Assembly: GCA_956465555.1 (NCBI GenBank)
Contig: OY101120.1
Span: 2,040,001 to 2,104,000 of the forward strand
DNA: 64,000 nt
Direction of reading: 5' to 3'
From: Nitzschia sp. pyKryTriq1
Taxonomy: Eukaryota > Bacillariophyta > Bacillariophyceae > Bacillariales > Bacillariaceae
Shown here in pieces: positions 12,101 to 22,218 of the stretch (position 1 is its first letter; each line of letters starts with the position of its first letter). Position numbers and translations under genes: made by a program. The notes below the pieces were generated by a model. It was given only the letters and a program-made list of their open reading frames with translations, made no database searches and was not told where the DNA came from.

Positions 12101-12310
12101 TGGGAACTTATTTCCAACGGGAAGATTCGCGAGTTCGTAGCCATTTTACACGAAGCCCCGGAGATGATCCACATCCGCAGCGCCGACGGCAGGGGCCCAA
12201 TGTGGTGGGCTTACGAGTACAAACGACCTAAGATGATCGAAATGATGAAACAGCTTGGAGTGAGCGATGAGCGAACGGACCAGAATGGCATTCGACCGTT
12301 GGACCTCTAA
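9118..12310 (+). CDS. STT3: oligosaccharyltransferase catalytic subunit STT3, copy 1, with ankyrin-like tail
   Basis: Catalytic subunit of the ER oligosaccharyltransferase, which moves the lipid-linked glycan to Asn in N-x-S/T sites. 967 residues from exons 9118..11295, 11393..11487, 11595..11858, 11944..12310. About 11-13 membrane helices precede the lumenal domain. Key motifs: the first acidic motif EFDPYFNYRA near residue 53, an SVSE-like DSVAEHQ near 408, and the WWDYGYQ acceptor-binding motif near 635. A K/E-rich cytosolic loop (about 500-545) precedes the last helix. Beyond the usual STT3 end, residues about 890-967 form an ankyrin-like unit (IHIRSADGRGPMWWAYEYKR). Exon 2's donor lies in a 44-base tandem duplication. 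A paralogue lies at 16913-20062. Confidence 0.93.
11469..11555 (+). repeat. 44-base tandem duplication across an STT3 splice donor
   Basis: Two near-identical copies, 11469-11512 and 11513-11555, each carrying the exon end ACCGCAATCG followed by a GTAGGT donor. Using the first donor (exon end 11487) joins in frame to CTTCCGGGAG at 11595. Using the second would add 44 bases and shift the frame. The duplication therefore places a complete decoy donor inside the intron. Confidence 0.9.
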
Positions 12311-12426
12311 GCACCGTCCGTAGAAGACCACAAAAGGAGTGTCGTGCTCAAATATAAAATATCAAAAATATTGTTCTATTCGTAGCTTATTCTACGTGAT
12401 TCAATTCAAAAATCAGCGTCCTGCCG

Positions 12427-13203
12427 CTATGCTGCAGGCGCGGTAATTGCTGTTATTGGCATTGCGTTAGACAGAAGGCCTTGAAGTGTTTCACCCAACT
12501 CGGGCCTTTGGTAGCCAGTATCAATGCAATACATTGCTGCAGAGAGCAAAGATTCCTGACAAGCCGCTGCCCTGGCATCTTTGAAAAAGTCGTAGATAGC
12601 GCCCATGTTGCAAAGCACAGCCATATGCTGAAGGAGGTCGATCGCGACCTTTCCATTTGCCAGGATTTTGTTACTGTGCTCATACAGTTTGAGAGCTTTC
12701 CTCAACTTTACTGTGCGCGACTCATCGTCATCGGCTGCAATGCCGCTGAGTTGCCATGCGAGGGCAAGATTGTAGATGACAACATACGAAAGAGTCTCAA
12801 ATGTACTACAGCTTGGTTGGAAAGCCTCTGTATTCTGAATGCACATTGGGTTGCGAAAGACGAATCGGTCGATGCAGCCTTGATTTGATTCGGCATTGCA
12901 ATCTACTATCTCTGGCACAAAGCCTAGTAGGATCGGTTGTGGAGGAGTGTTCGCACCTTCAATGGAACACTTACTATGTGTGTCCATACAGCGTAGTCGC
13001 TTGGAGAGAGTCTTGAGAGCAATGGTGAGTTCTGCTATCGCGATGTTGTGATCTCCCTTCTGCAAAGCCACAGCTGCCGCGTTGTTGATTTTTGATGCAT
13101 AGCCAACGATGGCATTGAATTTGGGACTTTCAGACCAGGGCTGGTTCTGTTGTTGCGATAAGGCAAATGTACGACTTTCGTTGACTAATAACTGGCGCGT
13201 CAT
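12427..13203 (-). CDS. TPR-like diatom protein
   Basis: 258 residues, single exon, convergent with STT3 copy 1 (116-base gap). N-terminal NNAAAVALQKGDHNIAIAELTIALKTLSK matches a TPR helix pair. A central FVFRNPMCI and a second helical block, LSYVVIYNLALAWQLSG...LRKALKLYEHSNKIL, look like further TPR units. This arrangement (TPR, a short F-x-R-x-P strand, then an NLAL helix) recurs in a large family of diatom proteins of unknown role. Probably a protein-interaction scaffold; no targeting signal seen. The family link is from memory, not from a search. Confidence 0.7.
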   Translation of the reverse strand: MTRQLLVNESRTFALSQQQNQPWSESPKFNAIVGYASKINNAAAVALQKGDHNIAIAELTIALKTLSKRLRCMDTHSKCSIEGANTPPQPILLGFVPEIVDCNAESNQGCIDRFVFRNPMCIQNTEAFQPSCSTFETLSYVVIYNLALAWQLSGIAADDDESRTVKLRKALKLYEHSNKILANGKVAIDLLQHMAVLCNMGAIYDFFKDARAAACQESLLSAAMYCIDTGYQRPELGETLQGLLSNAMPITAITAPAA

Positions 13204-13683
13204 AGCCGTGAATTCTAGTATTAGAGATTGTGGAGTTTGTTGCTACTTCGTGAATAGGTTTGGGTAGTAATAGACAGGAAATCCAGAATTGGCAGGCAAG
13301 ATGAAAATTGTGAGCGTGATACTTGGTTCTCCGGTAGTAGCGTACGGTACAGTACGCACAGTACCGGTAGACCTGGTACCTGGTACCTGGTACAGGTTCA
13401 TCCAAAAAAATTGCACCACAGAAAAAGGCGTCTTGCGCTCTTCAACTTGAATTTACCGGTAGAACTAACGACTGGACTGCACTTCTTGGAACTTCTTCTC
13501 ACAAAACATACATAACGCCAATTCGACATCCCAGCCCCCCACCATCCTTCTGGCGGTATTGGAATTCAAATGTACTTGTATCATACTCACGGTGCTTGGC
13601 CGCAAGATGTGCCGTAGAGCAAGACATTTCAGAACGCGACTCGTCGCAAACATCAGATTTAAATTTATTTCATTCTGTTTCTA

Positions 13684-13775
13684 TCATGGAATTCGCAGTT
13701 TCCGTCCATGCATGGTGGAATTCGCAGTTGCCATGGTGGAATCTTGGTGGAATTCGCGTTTCTGCCATATGTATG
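13684..13775. repeat. degenerate minisatellite (ggtggaattcgcag units)
   Basis: Three to four imperfect copies of a unit containing atggtggaattcgcagtt, with lengths varying from about 18 to 30 bases. Seen directly. No function inferred. Confidence 0.75.
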
Positions 13776-14234
13776 ATACTACTGTATCATACAGTACTAT
13801 GCTAACTGCACTTTTTTTTAAACTCTAATGTTTCTACTAGCTAGATTGATGTGTATCGTACGAAGATGAACCGCCGACGGACGACTATTTTGTGGTCGCT
13901 ACCACCCTACACGCTGGTTCAGTGAAGAAATGGCCCAGAACATTGAAGTGTGGTAACTGCAACACCAGTGTTTCTTTTAGTTTTGTTGAAGGATTCACTG
14001 GAAACATTGCCATCATTCACGGGGAATGAAAGAAAAGGCACGGAAAATTTTGAGTGAGTTCCCTCAACCGGCTGTCCAGGTTGGAAATGTCTCTCTGGAT
14101 GGAGGGGTCCAGATTATGGTTCCAGAGTATACCTGCCTTCCACCGAGCTGATCGGATATCAGAAGATTACGTGCCACTTCGTATTCGACGTCATGATAGC
14201 TACTGTACAGTCTGGTAGGTACTTTACAGTCTTC

Positions 14235-14405
14235 CGGAAAAATAAAACAGAAATAGGCCCCCACGTCAGCATTAAAACAGATTCTTTTATTTTTCCATTT
14301 CTACCTCTGGTAGAAACCAGATATTAATGCGCGATATTTCACGGTAAAATCGATGCTACCGAGTGGTAGTTCCGGAAAATTAAAAGAATCTGTTTTATTT
14401 TTCCG
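14235..14405. repeat. nested inverted repeat, possible MITE remnant
   Basis: The 16-mer cggaaaaataaaacag at 14235-14250 is a perfect reverse complement of 14390-14405. A second arm pair, 14274-14296 and 14374-14396 (aaaacagattcttttat...), matches at all but one of 23 positions. The right end therefore carries both motifs overlapped. The size (171 bases) and AT-rich arms fit a small non-autonomous foldback or MITE. No clear target duplication was found by eye. Confidence 0.6.
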
Positions 14406-14476
14406 TAGGAACGCGGTAGTACTTTTCAGCAGGCTGGACGGCTGCGATCAATAGTTTAGTGTAAAAATGTGATTGA

Positions 14477-15403
14477 ACCAAGTTATTCGGACTTCCATTT
14501 ACGTGCAAAACGAGGGCACCAGAATATGCGTCTACTGAAAACTCTTCTAAACCATGTCTACCACTGAACATCGACACATCGCGAGAAACTGCCGCGTATC
14601 GAGCATCAATCACCCGAAGGAACAAAACTTCCTGCCAGAAGCGAGAACAAACAATACGAAACGAGACGACCGAGAGCCGAGAGCCCTCTGCTCTCTCTAT
14701 ACTTGTACCACAATCGCAACCACGACAACAACGACGACGACGACGACGAAAACAACAACAACAACAACAGCGACTGGCACCACTCAATTTTGACAATCCA
14801 TTTGATGACGTGGAAGATCCTGCCTTGAAATTTGACCAGCATGCCCGACGAAAGCTCTCATACGACTTTGTGTCGCCTCTGGAAAACGCCATGATGCGAC
14901 TGGGCACCAACCCTCGTCAGTCGCCTACCCAAGATACAGGCTACTCTACCTTTGCAAACTATCATAACGCCGCCAGCTTGACGACGCCTTTTTTGGAAGA
15001 CGACGATGATGAAATCACAGAGGGGTCGGCCTTGTTGCAACAACGATCGGTGGTCGTCAGTGAAAAATATCAGGAGGGACATTTCGTCTTCTCCTGGCCG
15101 GTCCCGTCCCCCGTCCCCCGCCGGTCGCCGCCGCATACCAACCGAAATCAGTACGGGAGGCCCCGTCGTGGCGTCAACATCAACATCAACATCATCCTCA
15201 CGTCGTCGATCGTCACCAAAACCACCACGCGACGGAAATCATCGTCCACGATGATTCATCAAGGTGCTGGTAGTAGCAACAAAACGAATGCGGTACTAAA
15301 AGAACTGACAAGTGGAGAGAATGAGTTTACTGGGGACTACAAGTACATTTTACTAGAGGATCTGGGGACGGCGTCCAGCTCGTTGATCCAGCTCTTGCCG
15401 TAG
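14477..15403 (+). CDS. possible coding segment of uncertain structure
   Basis: A frame open from 14477 to a TAG at 15401-15403. It includes an R/Q-rich run from cga/caa microsatellite (about 14725-14770), then LNFDNPFDDVEDPALKF and SYDFVSPLENAMMRLG, which look protein-like, and later low-complexity Thr/Ser and Asn/Ile runs. No good ATG lies before residue M-M-R-L-G; the apparent start at 14810 is GTG. Either a 5' exon is missing or the gene is decaying. Function unknown. The opposite strand also has an open frame here, which lowers confidence. Confidence 0.35.
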   Translation, partial: TKLFGLPFTCKTRAPEYASTENSSKPCLPLNIDTSRETAAYRASITRRNKTSCQKREQTIRNETTESREPSALSILVPQSQPRQQRRRRRRKQQQQQQRLAPLNFDNPFDDVEDPALKFDQHARRKLSYDFVSPLENAMMRLGTNPRQSPTQDTGYSTFANYHNAASLTTPFLEDDDDEITEGSALLQQRSVVVSEKYQEGHFVFSWPVPSPVPRRSPPHTNRNQYGRPRRGVNININIILTSSIVTKTTTRRKSSSTMIHQGAGSSNKTNAVLKELTSGENEFTGDYKYILLEDLGTASSSLIQLLP

Positions 15404-15547
15404 GTGGCCTTTTTTCTGGCGCTCCTCTTGGAATCCTCCAAATCACTCAAAGTCGCTACGATGGATCCCTTGGCGGCAAAGACGTCTTGTGTGATGCTGA
15501 TGAAGGGTGGTGATGATGAGTGGATAAGTGGTGGTAATAACAGATAG

Positions 15548-15907
15548 CAACAACATTCTTCATCTACGTACCTCTATGGAGATGTCACCTATCAGGGCCT
15601 GACGACGGAAACCGTAGCCATGGTCTCACGAGGGATGGTGGAAGCCTCTGTGATGGTGCTGCAGCAACCAATAAACAACGACAAGGAAGGTGCCATTCTT
15701 GAAAACAGCCACAGTAGCAGCGAATCGTCAGCATGGACACCCCTCTTACATCGACACCCAAAAGTCTTACCACACACTACCGTTCTTCAAGGGTACGGTA
15801 GTAGATTCCTACTGAGCAGAAAGGTCGAAGACGAGAGGTGGTCGATAATAGTGTTGATTAGCTATGACGATGGTACTAGCTTTAGCTATGACGATTGTAC
15901 TAGCTAG
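15548..15907 (+). CDS. possible exon or relic downstream of the 14.5-15.4 kb frame
   Basis: An open frame reading TYLYGDVTYQGLTTETVAMV and then MVEASVMVLQQP, ending at 15907, looks like real protein. It follows a plausible acceptor (atag at 15544-15547), but I could not find a donor in the right phase in the previous frame. A 25-base tandem repeat (agctatgacgat-ggtactagct) forms the C-terminal end at 15855-15907. It may be the 3' exon of the gene before it, or a relic. Confidence 0.3.
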   Translation, partial: QQHSSSTYLYGDVTYQGLTTETVAMVSRGMVEASVMVLQQPINNDKEGAILENSHSSSESSAWTPLLHRHPKVLPHTTVLQGYGSRFLLSRKVEDERWSIIVLISYDDGTSFSYDDCTS

Positions 15908-16912
15908 TAATTGGTCGTGGCACTGATTGGTGGGGGGTGGGCGGGGGGATGCAAGCGTTCATCGGCCACCAATTCGCGTCAAAACTCTTCATGACACAAC
16001 GTTATATTTCGTACTGTAGTTGGGAACCTTTTGTAATGCAATAGGGGTCCCATACGGTGGATCAAACTACTGTACTATGTACTTCTAACATAATGTATTA
16101 TTAAAAAATATGACGGGGGGATTCACGCCTTGTTATTTTGACGAGACTCACTACCCACGGTAGAAACATGCGTTATTTGTTATTATTTTGACGAGACTGT
16201 TACCGCGGTAAAAGCACGTGCTTCAGTGTCCTTCCGACTTGGAGGGATTTTGAATGTTGGTTGACCAAAAGGACCAACCAACATAGAAAGCAGTCCATTG
16301 AGTCACAATCCGTTAAAAGACGCTGTTTTAATTTTCATGATCACTTTACAGTAGTACCTGGTACAGTACATTCATTCCCATCGCTCTGTGAGTGAGGCCC
16401 GAAAAGTAGTGGACACGGCCCTAAAAGTAGACCCCCAAATCATCTTCATCCACCCCAAATCATCTTCATCCCCCGAGAAAACGCATCTTGCACCTTCTTC
16501 GACCGTCCATGCCATACGCCGCGGTACATGTGGTACCACCAGTATCGTACACAGTACATACCGGTAACTGTAAACAGCACGCGCTTTGCGCGGACTCCGC
16601 GGCTGTGACCGCCCATCATCATCTCGAACATCTCCTCGCTCGAGCGCGCACCAATGCCACGATGAGAAAAATACTGCGGTAATAATACTCGTCGCTGGAC
16701 GACAGTACCGTAGAGAGCAACCAGCAACCCAAAAAATCAACAAGCAACGGATCCATCTTGGGCTCGTTGGCCAACAACTCACTGCACAAGAACGACGACG
16801 ACGACAACTCGAGGCTCCTGCGAGTATTACAGTACAAGCACAGTAGCTCAAGTCATCTTCACCTTCTGATTTGAATCTTTCGTTGCGGCAAGCGAGAATC
16901 GGCGAGACAAAC
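15908..16912. promoter_or_regulatory. upstream region of STT3 copy 2 with direct repeats and GTAC cluster
   Basis: Contains two degenerate copies of a ttattttgacgagact unit (near 16130 and 16183). A 19-base tandem repeat, ccccaaatcatcttcatcc, lies at about 16433-16472. A GTAC-rich stretch spans 16520-16570. A long frame on the minus strand (16372-17013) overlaps the STT3 start and is considered spurious. Confidence 0.5.
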
Positions 16913-19900
16913 ATGGCGAAAGCAAAGACGGCAACGCAGCAGACGGAATCATCCGATCCATTTGCACCCCCACCAGAAAAAAAAGAAAAGGTGACATCAC
17001 TGCCGCCCTCCAACCCTCTAGTTGGCTGGGTTTGGTTTGGAGCCGCCGTCTACTTGGTGGCCGTGATTGTGAAGACCGCGTACCGTATTCGCATGGGAGC
17101 GATCGATGAGTTTGGACCTGTCATTCACGAATTTGACCCCTATTTCAACTTTCGAGCCACTGAGGTACGTAAGCACACGAAAATGCTCTACAGTAGACAT
17201 ACTGCACCGTACTGCACTGCACTGCACTTGCACAGAATCCATTTCATGTGAATCTTATGCTGTTTTCTCGTTTTCTTCATTATCCAACGTTATGTGCTGC
17301 AGTATCTTTACGAACATGGCGCGAAGAAGTTCTTTCAGTGGTTTGACTACATGGTCTGGTATCCTCTTGGGAGACCCGTCGGTACCACCATCTACCCTGG
17401 CATGCAATTTACCGCGGTATGGATCAAGCGTTACCTCCTTCCGGACTGGTCTCTGAATGACGTTTGCTGTTATATTCCTGCTTGGTTCGGCGCCGTTGCC
17501 AGTCTCATTGTTGGCCTCATCACGTACGAGTGTACCATTCCAGCCAACTCATCTTCCAACCTCCCCCAGTGGGTCTGGGATCTGATCCAAGGGAAGATGA
17601 CCAATCTTACCCCTGTCGCTCGACCTATGGTGCTTGGTTTGAATTCTCCTTCTCTTGAATGCGGCGTCTTTGCAATGGCGATGATGGCGATTGTTCCTGC
17701 GCACTTGATGAGAAGTGTCGGGGGAGGGTACGATAACGAGTCGGTGGCCGTCACGGCCATGTGCACGACCTTTTATCTTTGGGTTCGAAGTCTTCGAGAC
17801 GACCGTTCGTCGTGGTTGGGTGTTCTCACGGCAGTTGCATATTTCTACATGGTGGCGGCCTGGGGAGGATATGTGTTTGTATTGAACTTGATTGGAGTTC
17901 ATGCAGCTTCCTTGGTGGCAGGTGGGCGCTTTTCGACCAAGGTCTACCGAGCTTATTCTTTGTTTTACTTTATTGGAACGGCTTTGGCTATTCAAGTTCC
18001 TGTGGTAGGCTGGGCTCCATTGAAGTCTCTGGAACAACTCGGTCCTTGCCTTGTCTTTGTCGCTTATCAGTTGCTCCAAATAGCAAACCTGATCAAGACT
18101 AAAGAAATGTCTCGTCTTGATCTACTCAAGTTGCGAGTCAAGTTGTTTGCGGCGGCTGGTGTGGCAGGTGTCCTTGTGATTATGGCGGTTGCCCCCAGTG
18201 GTTACTTTGGTCCGCTTTCGTCTCGGGTTCGTGGGTTGTTTGTTCAGCACACCAAGACTGGAAACCCTTTGGTCGATTCCGTTGCCGAACATCAGCCAGC
18301 AAGTTCACGAGCGTACTTTCAGTATCTTCACCATGTATGTAGTTTGGCTCCCATTGGATACCTCATGGTCATGGCAAACTTGAGCGATTCCTCCAGTTTC
18401 TTGTTGGTCTGGGGATTTACGGCATACTTCTTCTCGCATAAAATGGTACGATTGATCTTACTGACCGCTCCAATCGGATGTACCTTGGGCGGCATCGCTG
18501 CAGGCCGTCTCTTTGCATGGTGTGTCCGCCAGTGGTGGGATTCTCACGAGGAATCATCGGCTGGGAAATCCAAGACGGACAGTTTCGGAAGCAAGCGCGG
18601 CGCTCCCAAGTCAAAGAAGCCCTCCAAGAAGTCTTCTTCGTCTTCGAAAGCCGGAAACGAAGGCTTTGACTCGCTGAAAGAGGCGATGGACAACGCTCTA
18701 TCAAGCAGCGAAGGTATAATTGCCAAGAGGACGATTGCTTGCCTGATTGTGTTGTTGGGGTACATCTTGAGTGTCAACTTTAAAGATTATTGCTGGAGAT
18801 TGTCCACTGACTTATCGAATCCAACCATCATCGTCAAAGCGCGGCTCCGAGATGGTCGTGTCATCAAGCTGGATGATTATCGTGAGGCCTACTGGTGGCT
18901 GCGTGATAACACGCCAGAAGACGCTCGTATCATGGCTTGGTGGGACTATGGTTACCAGATTACTGCCATTTCCAACAGAACTACTTTGGCGGATGGTAAC
19001 ACTTGGAATCATGAACACATTGCGCTCCTAGGAAAGGCCCTCACTGCCAGGGAGGAAGAAGGATACGAGATTGCGCGTCATCTGGCAGACTACGTTCTGG
19101 TATGGGGTGGTGGCGGTGGTGATGACTTGGCCAAGAGTCCTCACTTGGCTCGCATTGCCAACTCTGTCTACCGTGACCATTGTCCAGCAGGGGATCCGAC
19201 ATGCCGTTCTTTTGGTTTTGTGGTAAGTTCATCATCATATGACCCGCGAGGGAATTCGGTCACACAACAGTGCGCTCACCCTCTCTTCGTTTTGTACACT
19301 AATTGTTTGCAGGATAAACAAGGTACACCTTCGGCTATGATGGAACGTTCCTTGCTCTATCGCCTACATGGCCACCAAATCAAGAAGGGCGTCGAAGCCA
19401 ACCCCGACATGTGGAAGGAAGTGTACAGATCCAAGTATGGCCGGGTCCGCATTTTCAAGATCCTGAACGTCGCAGAAGAGTCCCGAGAATGGGTGAAGAA
19501 CAATGTCCATTGTGATGCTCCAGGAAGTTGGTTCTGTCCTGGATCCTACCCCCCTGGTCTTGCGGGCATATTGGCGAGCAAGACTGATTTTGCGCAGCTT
19601 GAGGACTTTAATCGTGGATTGAAAGACGCCGAGTACCAGAAGCAATACTTCGAAGCCTTGAACAACCCTAGCGAAGCGTTGAAGAAGGCTCGGATGCAAG
19701 AACGCGAGGACAAGATGAAGCAAGCTGAAGCTGGTGAATCCGTCCCGGCTTCTGGCGAACAAGAGCAGGCAGCGAACCCGAAGAAGGTCGATGAGATCTA
19801 CAACACATGGGAAGATACCGAGGATACTACGCTGATGTGGAGCTTGATCTCCAACAATCAAGTGGAAGAACTGGGGATGTGGCTCGAGGAAGACCCTACT

Positions 19901-20062
19901 GTAGCTTTCATTCGCAGCCGTGATGGGCGGGGCCCAATGTGGTGGGCTTTTGAGCAACGAAATGAAGAAATCACGAAGATGTTGATGAAGGCCGGTGTCC
20001 CTCATACCGATCGAGATTCCAAGGGAATGACCCCGGTTGACTTGCTCGAGGGAAAAGCCTAG
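16913..20062 (+). CDS. STT3: oligosaccharyltransferase catalytic subunit STT3, copy 2, with ankyrin-like tail
   Basis: Second ER oligosaccharyltransferase catalytic subunit, 973 residues from exons 16913..17164, 17303..19222, 19313..20062. The ATG at 16913 begins MAKAKTATQQ; upstream in-frame codons lack an ATG. Motifs: EFDPYFNFRA near residue 73, DSVAEHQ near 420 and WWDYGYQ near 630, with a GGGGDDLAKSPHL loop as in copy 1. The basic/Ser-rich loop (KSKKPSKKSSSSSK) sits where copy 1 has its Lys/Glu loop. The last ~80 residues (MWSLISNNQVEEL ... SRDGRGPMWWAFEQR ... KGMTPVDLL) form an ankyrin-like unit shared with copy 1. The first intron falls where copy 1 has none; the second is in a shared position. 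The paralogues probably arose by tandem duplication and have diverged. Confidence 0.94.
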
Positions 20063-20783
20063 ATTCATCTACACTATGAACTCTAGAGAAAATGGAGAAA
20101 CACATGCTTGGTATGTTCGGGCAATACTAGAAGTCACGGAATGCATTTTAAGTTATCTCGACAGTCCATAGAGTATCAATGAGCGGTATAGAAAGCTACT
20201 CCAGTATAGATGCTCTCATCTACAGTTCTACAGGTAGCTGCGATCTCGTCTCCCGTTCCCTTAGCGGCCGCTACCACTCGGCTTCGGGTAGCCTTCAGCT
20301 ATTCACTATGATTCGAACGCGTTTGTTTCACGCTGCCTCTATTGTTCTTCCAGGACAGCGCTCCACCCGAAGAATTCATCGCGATGCTGTTGTTGGTTGC
20401 GTTGCATGCATGGTGCAAAAGTCGTGGATAATATCCGTCTTGTTTCTCGCCACCTTGGTATTTTCTTCGATGACATTATTAGGAGTTGTGATGCAACAAC
20501 AAAAATGATAATTGGAGATTGAGCGCCTAAAGTTGATATCTTGATTGAAGTACTTCGGTTTCTCCTCCTGTGGTCCGCGAGACGCACCGTTGCGGAGCGT
20601 CAGGAAGCTGCAAAACGCAATTTCTCGCAATGCTGTTCCAGTCTCATTCTTCTGAAGAAGAGAAGAACCCCCTTCAAACATTCTGCTTTGATCCTGTCGC
20701 TCAAGCCGTGTTTACAGTCGGTACACCTTGGAAGCCACGGACTGTACATCATCGACCAATTCTCGCTTCGAAAAGTTCGATCC
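20063..20783. other. spacer with one weak small ORF
   Basis: The stretch between STT3 copy 2 and the minus-strand gene shows no conserved gene. A 66-residue frame from an ATG at 20308 is listed separately at low confidence. Confidence 0.5.
20308..20508 (+). CDS. weak candidate small membrane protein
   Basis: 66 residues beginning MIRTRLFHAASIVLPGQRST, basic and amphipathic like a mitochondrial presequence, followed by one hydrophobic stretch (ISVLFLATLVFSSMTLLGVV). No family recognised. Length and overlap with minus-strand frames mean it could be chance. Confidence 0.25.
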   Translation: MIRTRLFHAASIVLPGQRSTRRIHRDAVVGCVACMVQKSWIISVLFLATLVFSSMTLLGVVMQQQK

Positions 20784-21713
20784 TCATTCCTTGCTCCATT
20801 TCCTCGTTGACGCCGCATCCATGCCGCCGTCGATCATTAGTTGCCGGGTTTCATGCTGTGTTGCCACCTCGGCACGCTGTTTGCGTTCTAGTTTGGAAGA
20901 GGTGTCTCTTTTCTCCACCAAACTATCTGGCAGCCAATCGCCCCATTCGAGTTCCAGCAGAAATTCTGCAGTCAGCCCAAAAATCCGCTCGAGTTGCGTT
21001 GTACAGGTCCCAGGAGCGTATCCTTCTTCGAAATACTTTTCACTGAAACTCAAACATTCGAATTCCTGAAAGACTTGCTTCCTTGTTCTCATTGTCGACG
21101 ACGACGATGATGATGACGACTTTGGGTCATAGTCGTAGCGCTCTTCCTTGACGGTGGTCTCATGTTCACCCGTCGTCTCGAATCGTGCCCAACAGGGGTG
21201 AGGATCAGCCCTACCAAATACGGCGCCCCAATATCCCGTCAACAACCCTTCCACCCCCTTGTTAACGATGACAATGAGAGGGTGCAGCCTCCCCGCTGCG
21301 TCCAAAATGTCCATGCTGGCCACTCGATACTCCCCTAGAGCGAAAAAGGGCGTACCTCCAAAGAGTTCTTTCACGTCTGGTGGCATGGTCACGTCGGCCA
21401 ACCACCGAGACGTCGGAAAGACGCCAAGCAACTGGATGTTCTTCACAATGCCGCAAGCAATGGGAGGCCTTTCGATGATAGTAGTATGAGCCAATTGTCG
21501 GGAAAGGCATTCGTGTTCGTAGCGATTCTGTAAGGACATGAATTCATCCAGGGGGAAAATTATAGTTGGAGGCGGGTCTTCAACAAGAGGCGCTGCCGAA
21601 AAAATGGACGAATCATCACGAACGTCGTCGTCGTCGTCGTCATCGTCCTCCGTTTCGATCAGAGGCTCCGGTCGACAGGTGAAAAAAGCCCAGTGGCGAG
21701 CGACGATATTCAT
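20784..21713 (-). CDS. hypothetical protein, 309 residues
   Basis: Single-exon minus-strand gene starting at an ATG at 21713. The N-terminus has an Asp run (near residue 25). The core reads IACGIVKNIQLLGVFPTSRW, VTMPPDVKELFGGTPFFALG and DAAGRLHPLIVIVNKGVEGL, with mixed alpha/beta character. A Ser run near residue 200 comes from a tcg/tca microsatellite. The C-terminus is charged and helical (LERKQRAEVATQHETRQL). No signal peptide, membrane span or recognised domain. Dense hydrophobic patterning outside the low-complexity runs supports a real protein. Confidence 0.65.
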   Translation of the reverse strand: MNIVARHWAFFTCRPEPLIETEDDDDDDDDVRDDSSIFSAAPLVEDPPPTIIFPLDEFMSLQNRYEHECLSRQLAHTTIIERPPIACGIVKNIQLLGVFPTSRWLADVTMPPDVKELFGGTPFFALGEYRVASMDILDAAGRLHPLIVIVNKGVEGLLTGYWGAVFGRADPHPCWARFETTGEHETTVKEERYDYDPKSSSSSSSSTMRTRKQVFQEFECLSFSEKYFEEGYAPGTCTTQLERIFGLTAEFLLELEWGDWLPDSLVEKRDTSSKLERKQRAEVATQHETRQLMIDGGMDAASTRKWSKE

Positions 21714-22218
21714 CGAATGAATGAACGCTGTCTGACCTCTAGACCACTACGAGTACAGTCCATGTATCTTCTATCAACCCGTATCATCCATACCAGTAGG
21801 CGTTGTCGTTTTTGCTGCCGTACAGGTACGTATCGTACACTGCGCCCTTTCCGAACAAAATCGTCTTGCTCTAAGCTAAAGTCGACAGTGTGTAGATGAT
21901 GGAAGATGTGTCCTGCTTTCTGCTACGGTACCAGTACCTGCTACGTACTTGTAACATCTAACATCTGCCATCGTCAAACCGCTTTGCTTCTTGCTTCCGA
22001 CGCTACTCGTACTGTACCGGTACAAGTACACTACAAGTATGACAAGTAGTATGCTCGCTCGTCATCATCGTTTCAAAAATTCCAAATCGAAAGTCGTCGC
22101 AAGCCGAGATTCTATGCGAAATAGTTAGCTTTCTGCGTACAGTAGTGGATGATTCGCGCGACTTGATTTTGCAATCGGGGGCGGGGGGCGGCAGAGCGCC
22201 GGAGACGGCTGTGTACCT
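21714..22218. other. spacer with GTAC clusters beside the foldback element
   Basis: GTAC-type words at 21823-21840, 21925-21955 and 22005-22040 upstream of the 309-residue gene. No gene seen. Confidence 0.5.

Larger units (their letters stand above)
13204..14476. other. gene-poor region with GTAC cluster, minisatellite and inverted repeats
   Basis: No supported gene. 13333-13395 is a strong GTAC/ggtacctggtacc cluster just upstream of the TPR-like gene. A minisatellite lies at 13684-13775 and nested inverted repeats at 14235-14405, both listed separately. The remaining sequence shows only short frames. Confidence 0.6.

Noticed and set aside
14395-14910. Minus-strand 171-residue frame
   Set aside because: Its Cys/Arg runs come from the cga/caa microsatellite and it opposes a more protein-like plus frame.
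16372-17013. Minus-strand 213-residue frame
   Set aside because: Overlaps the STT3 copy 2 start and lacks protein character.
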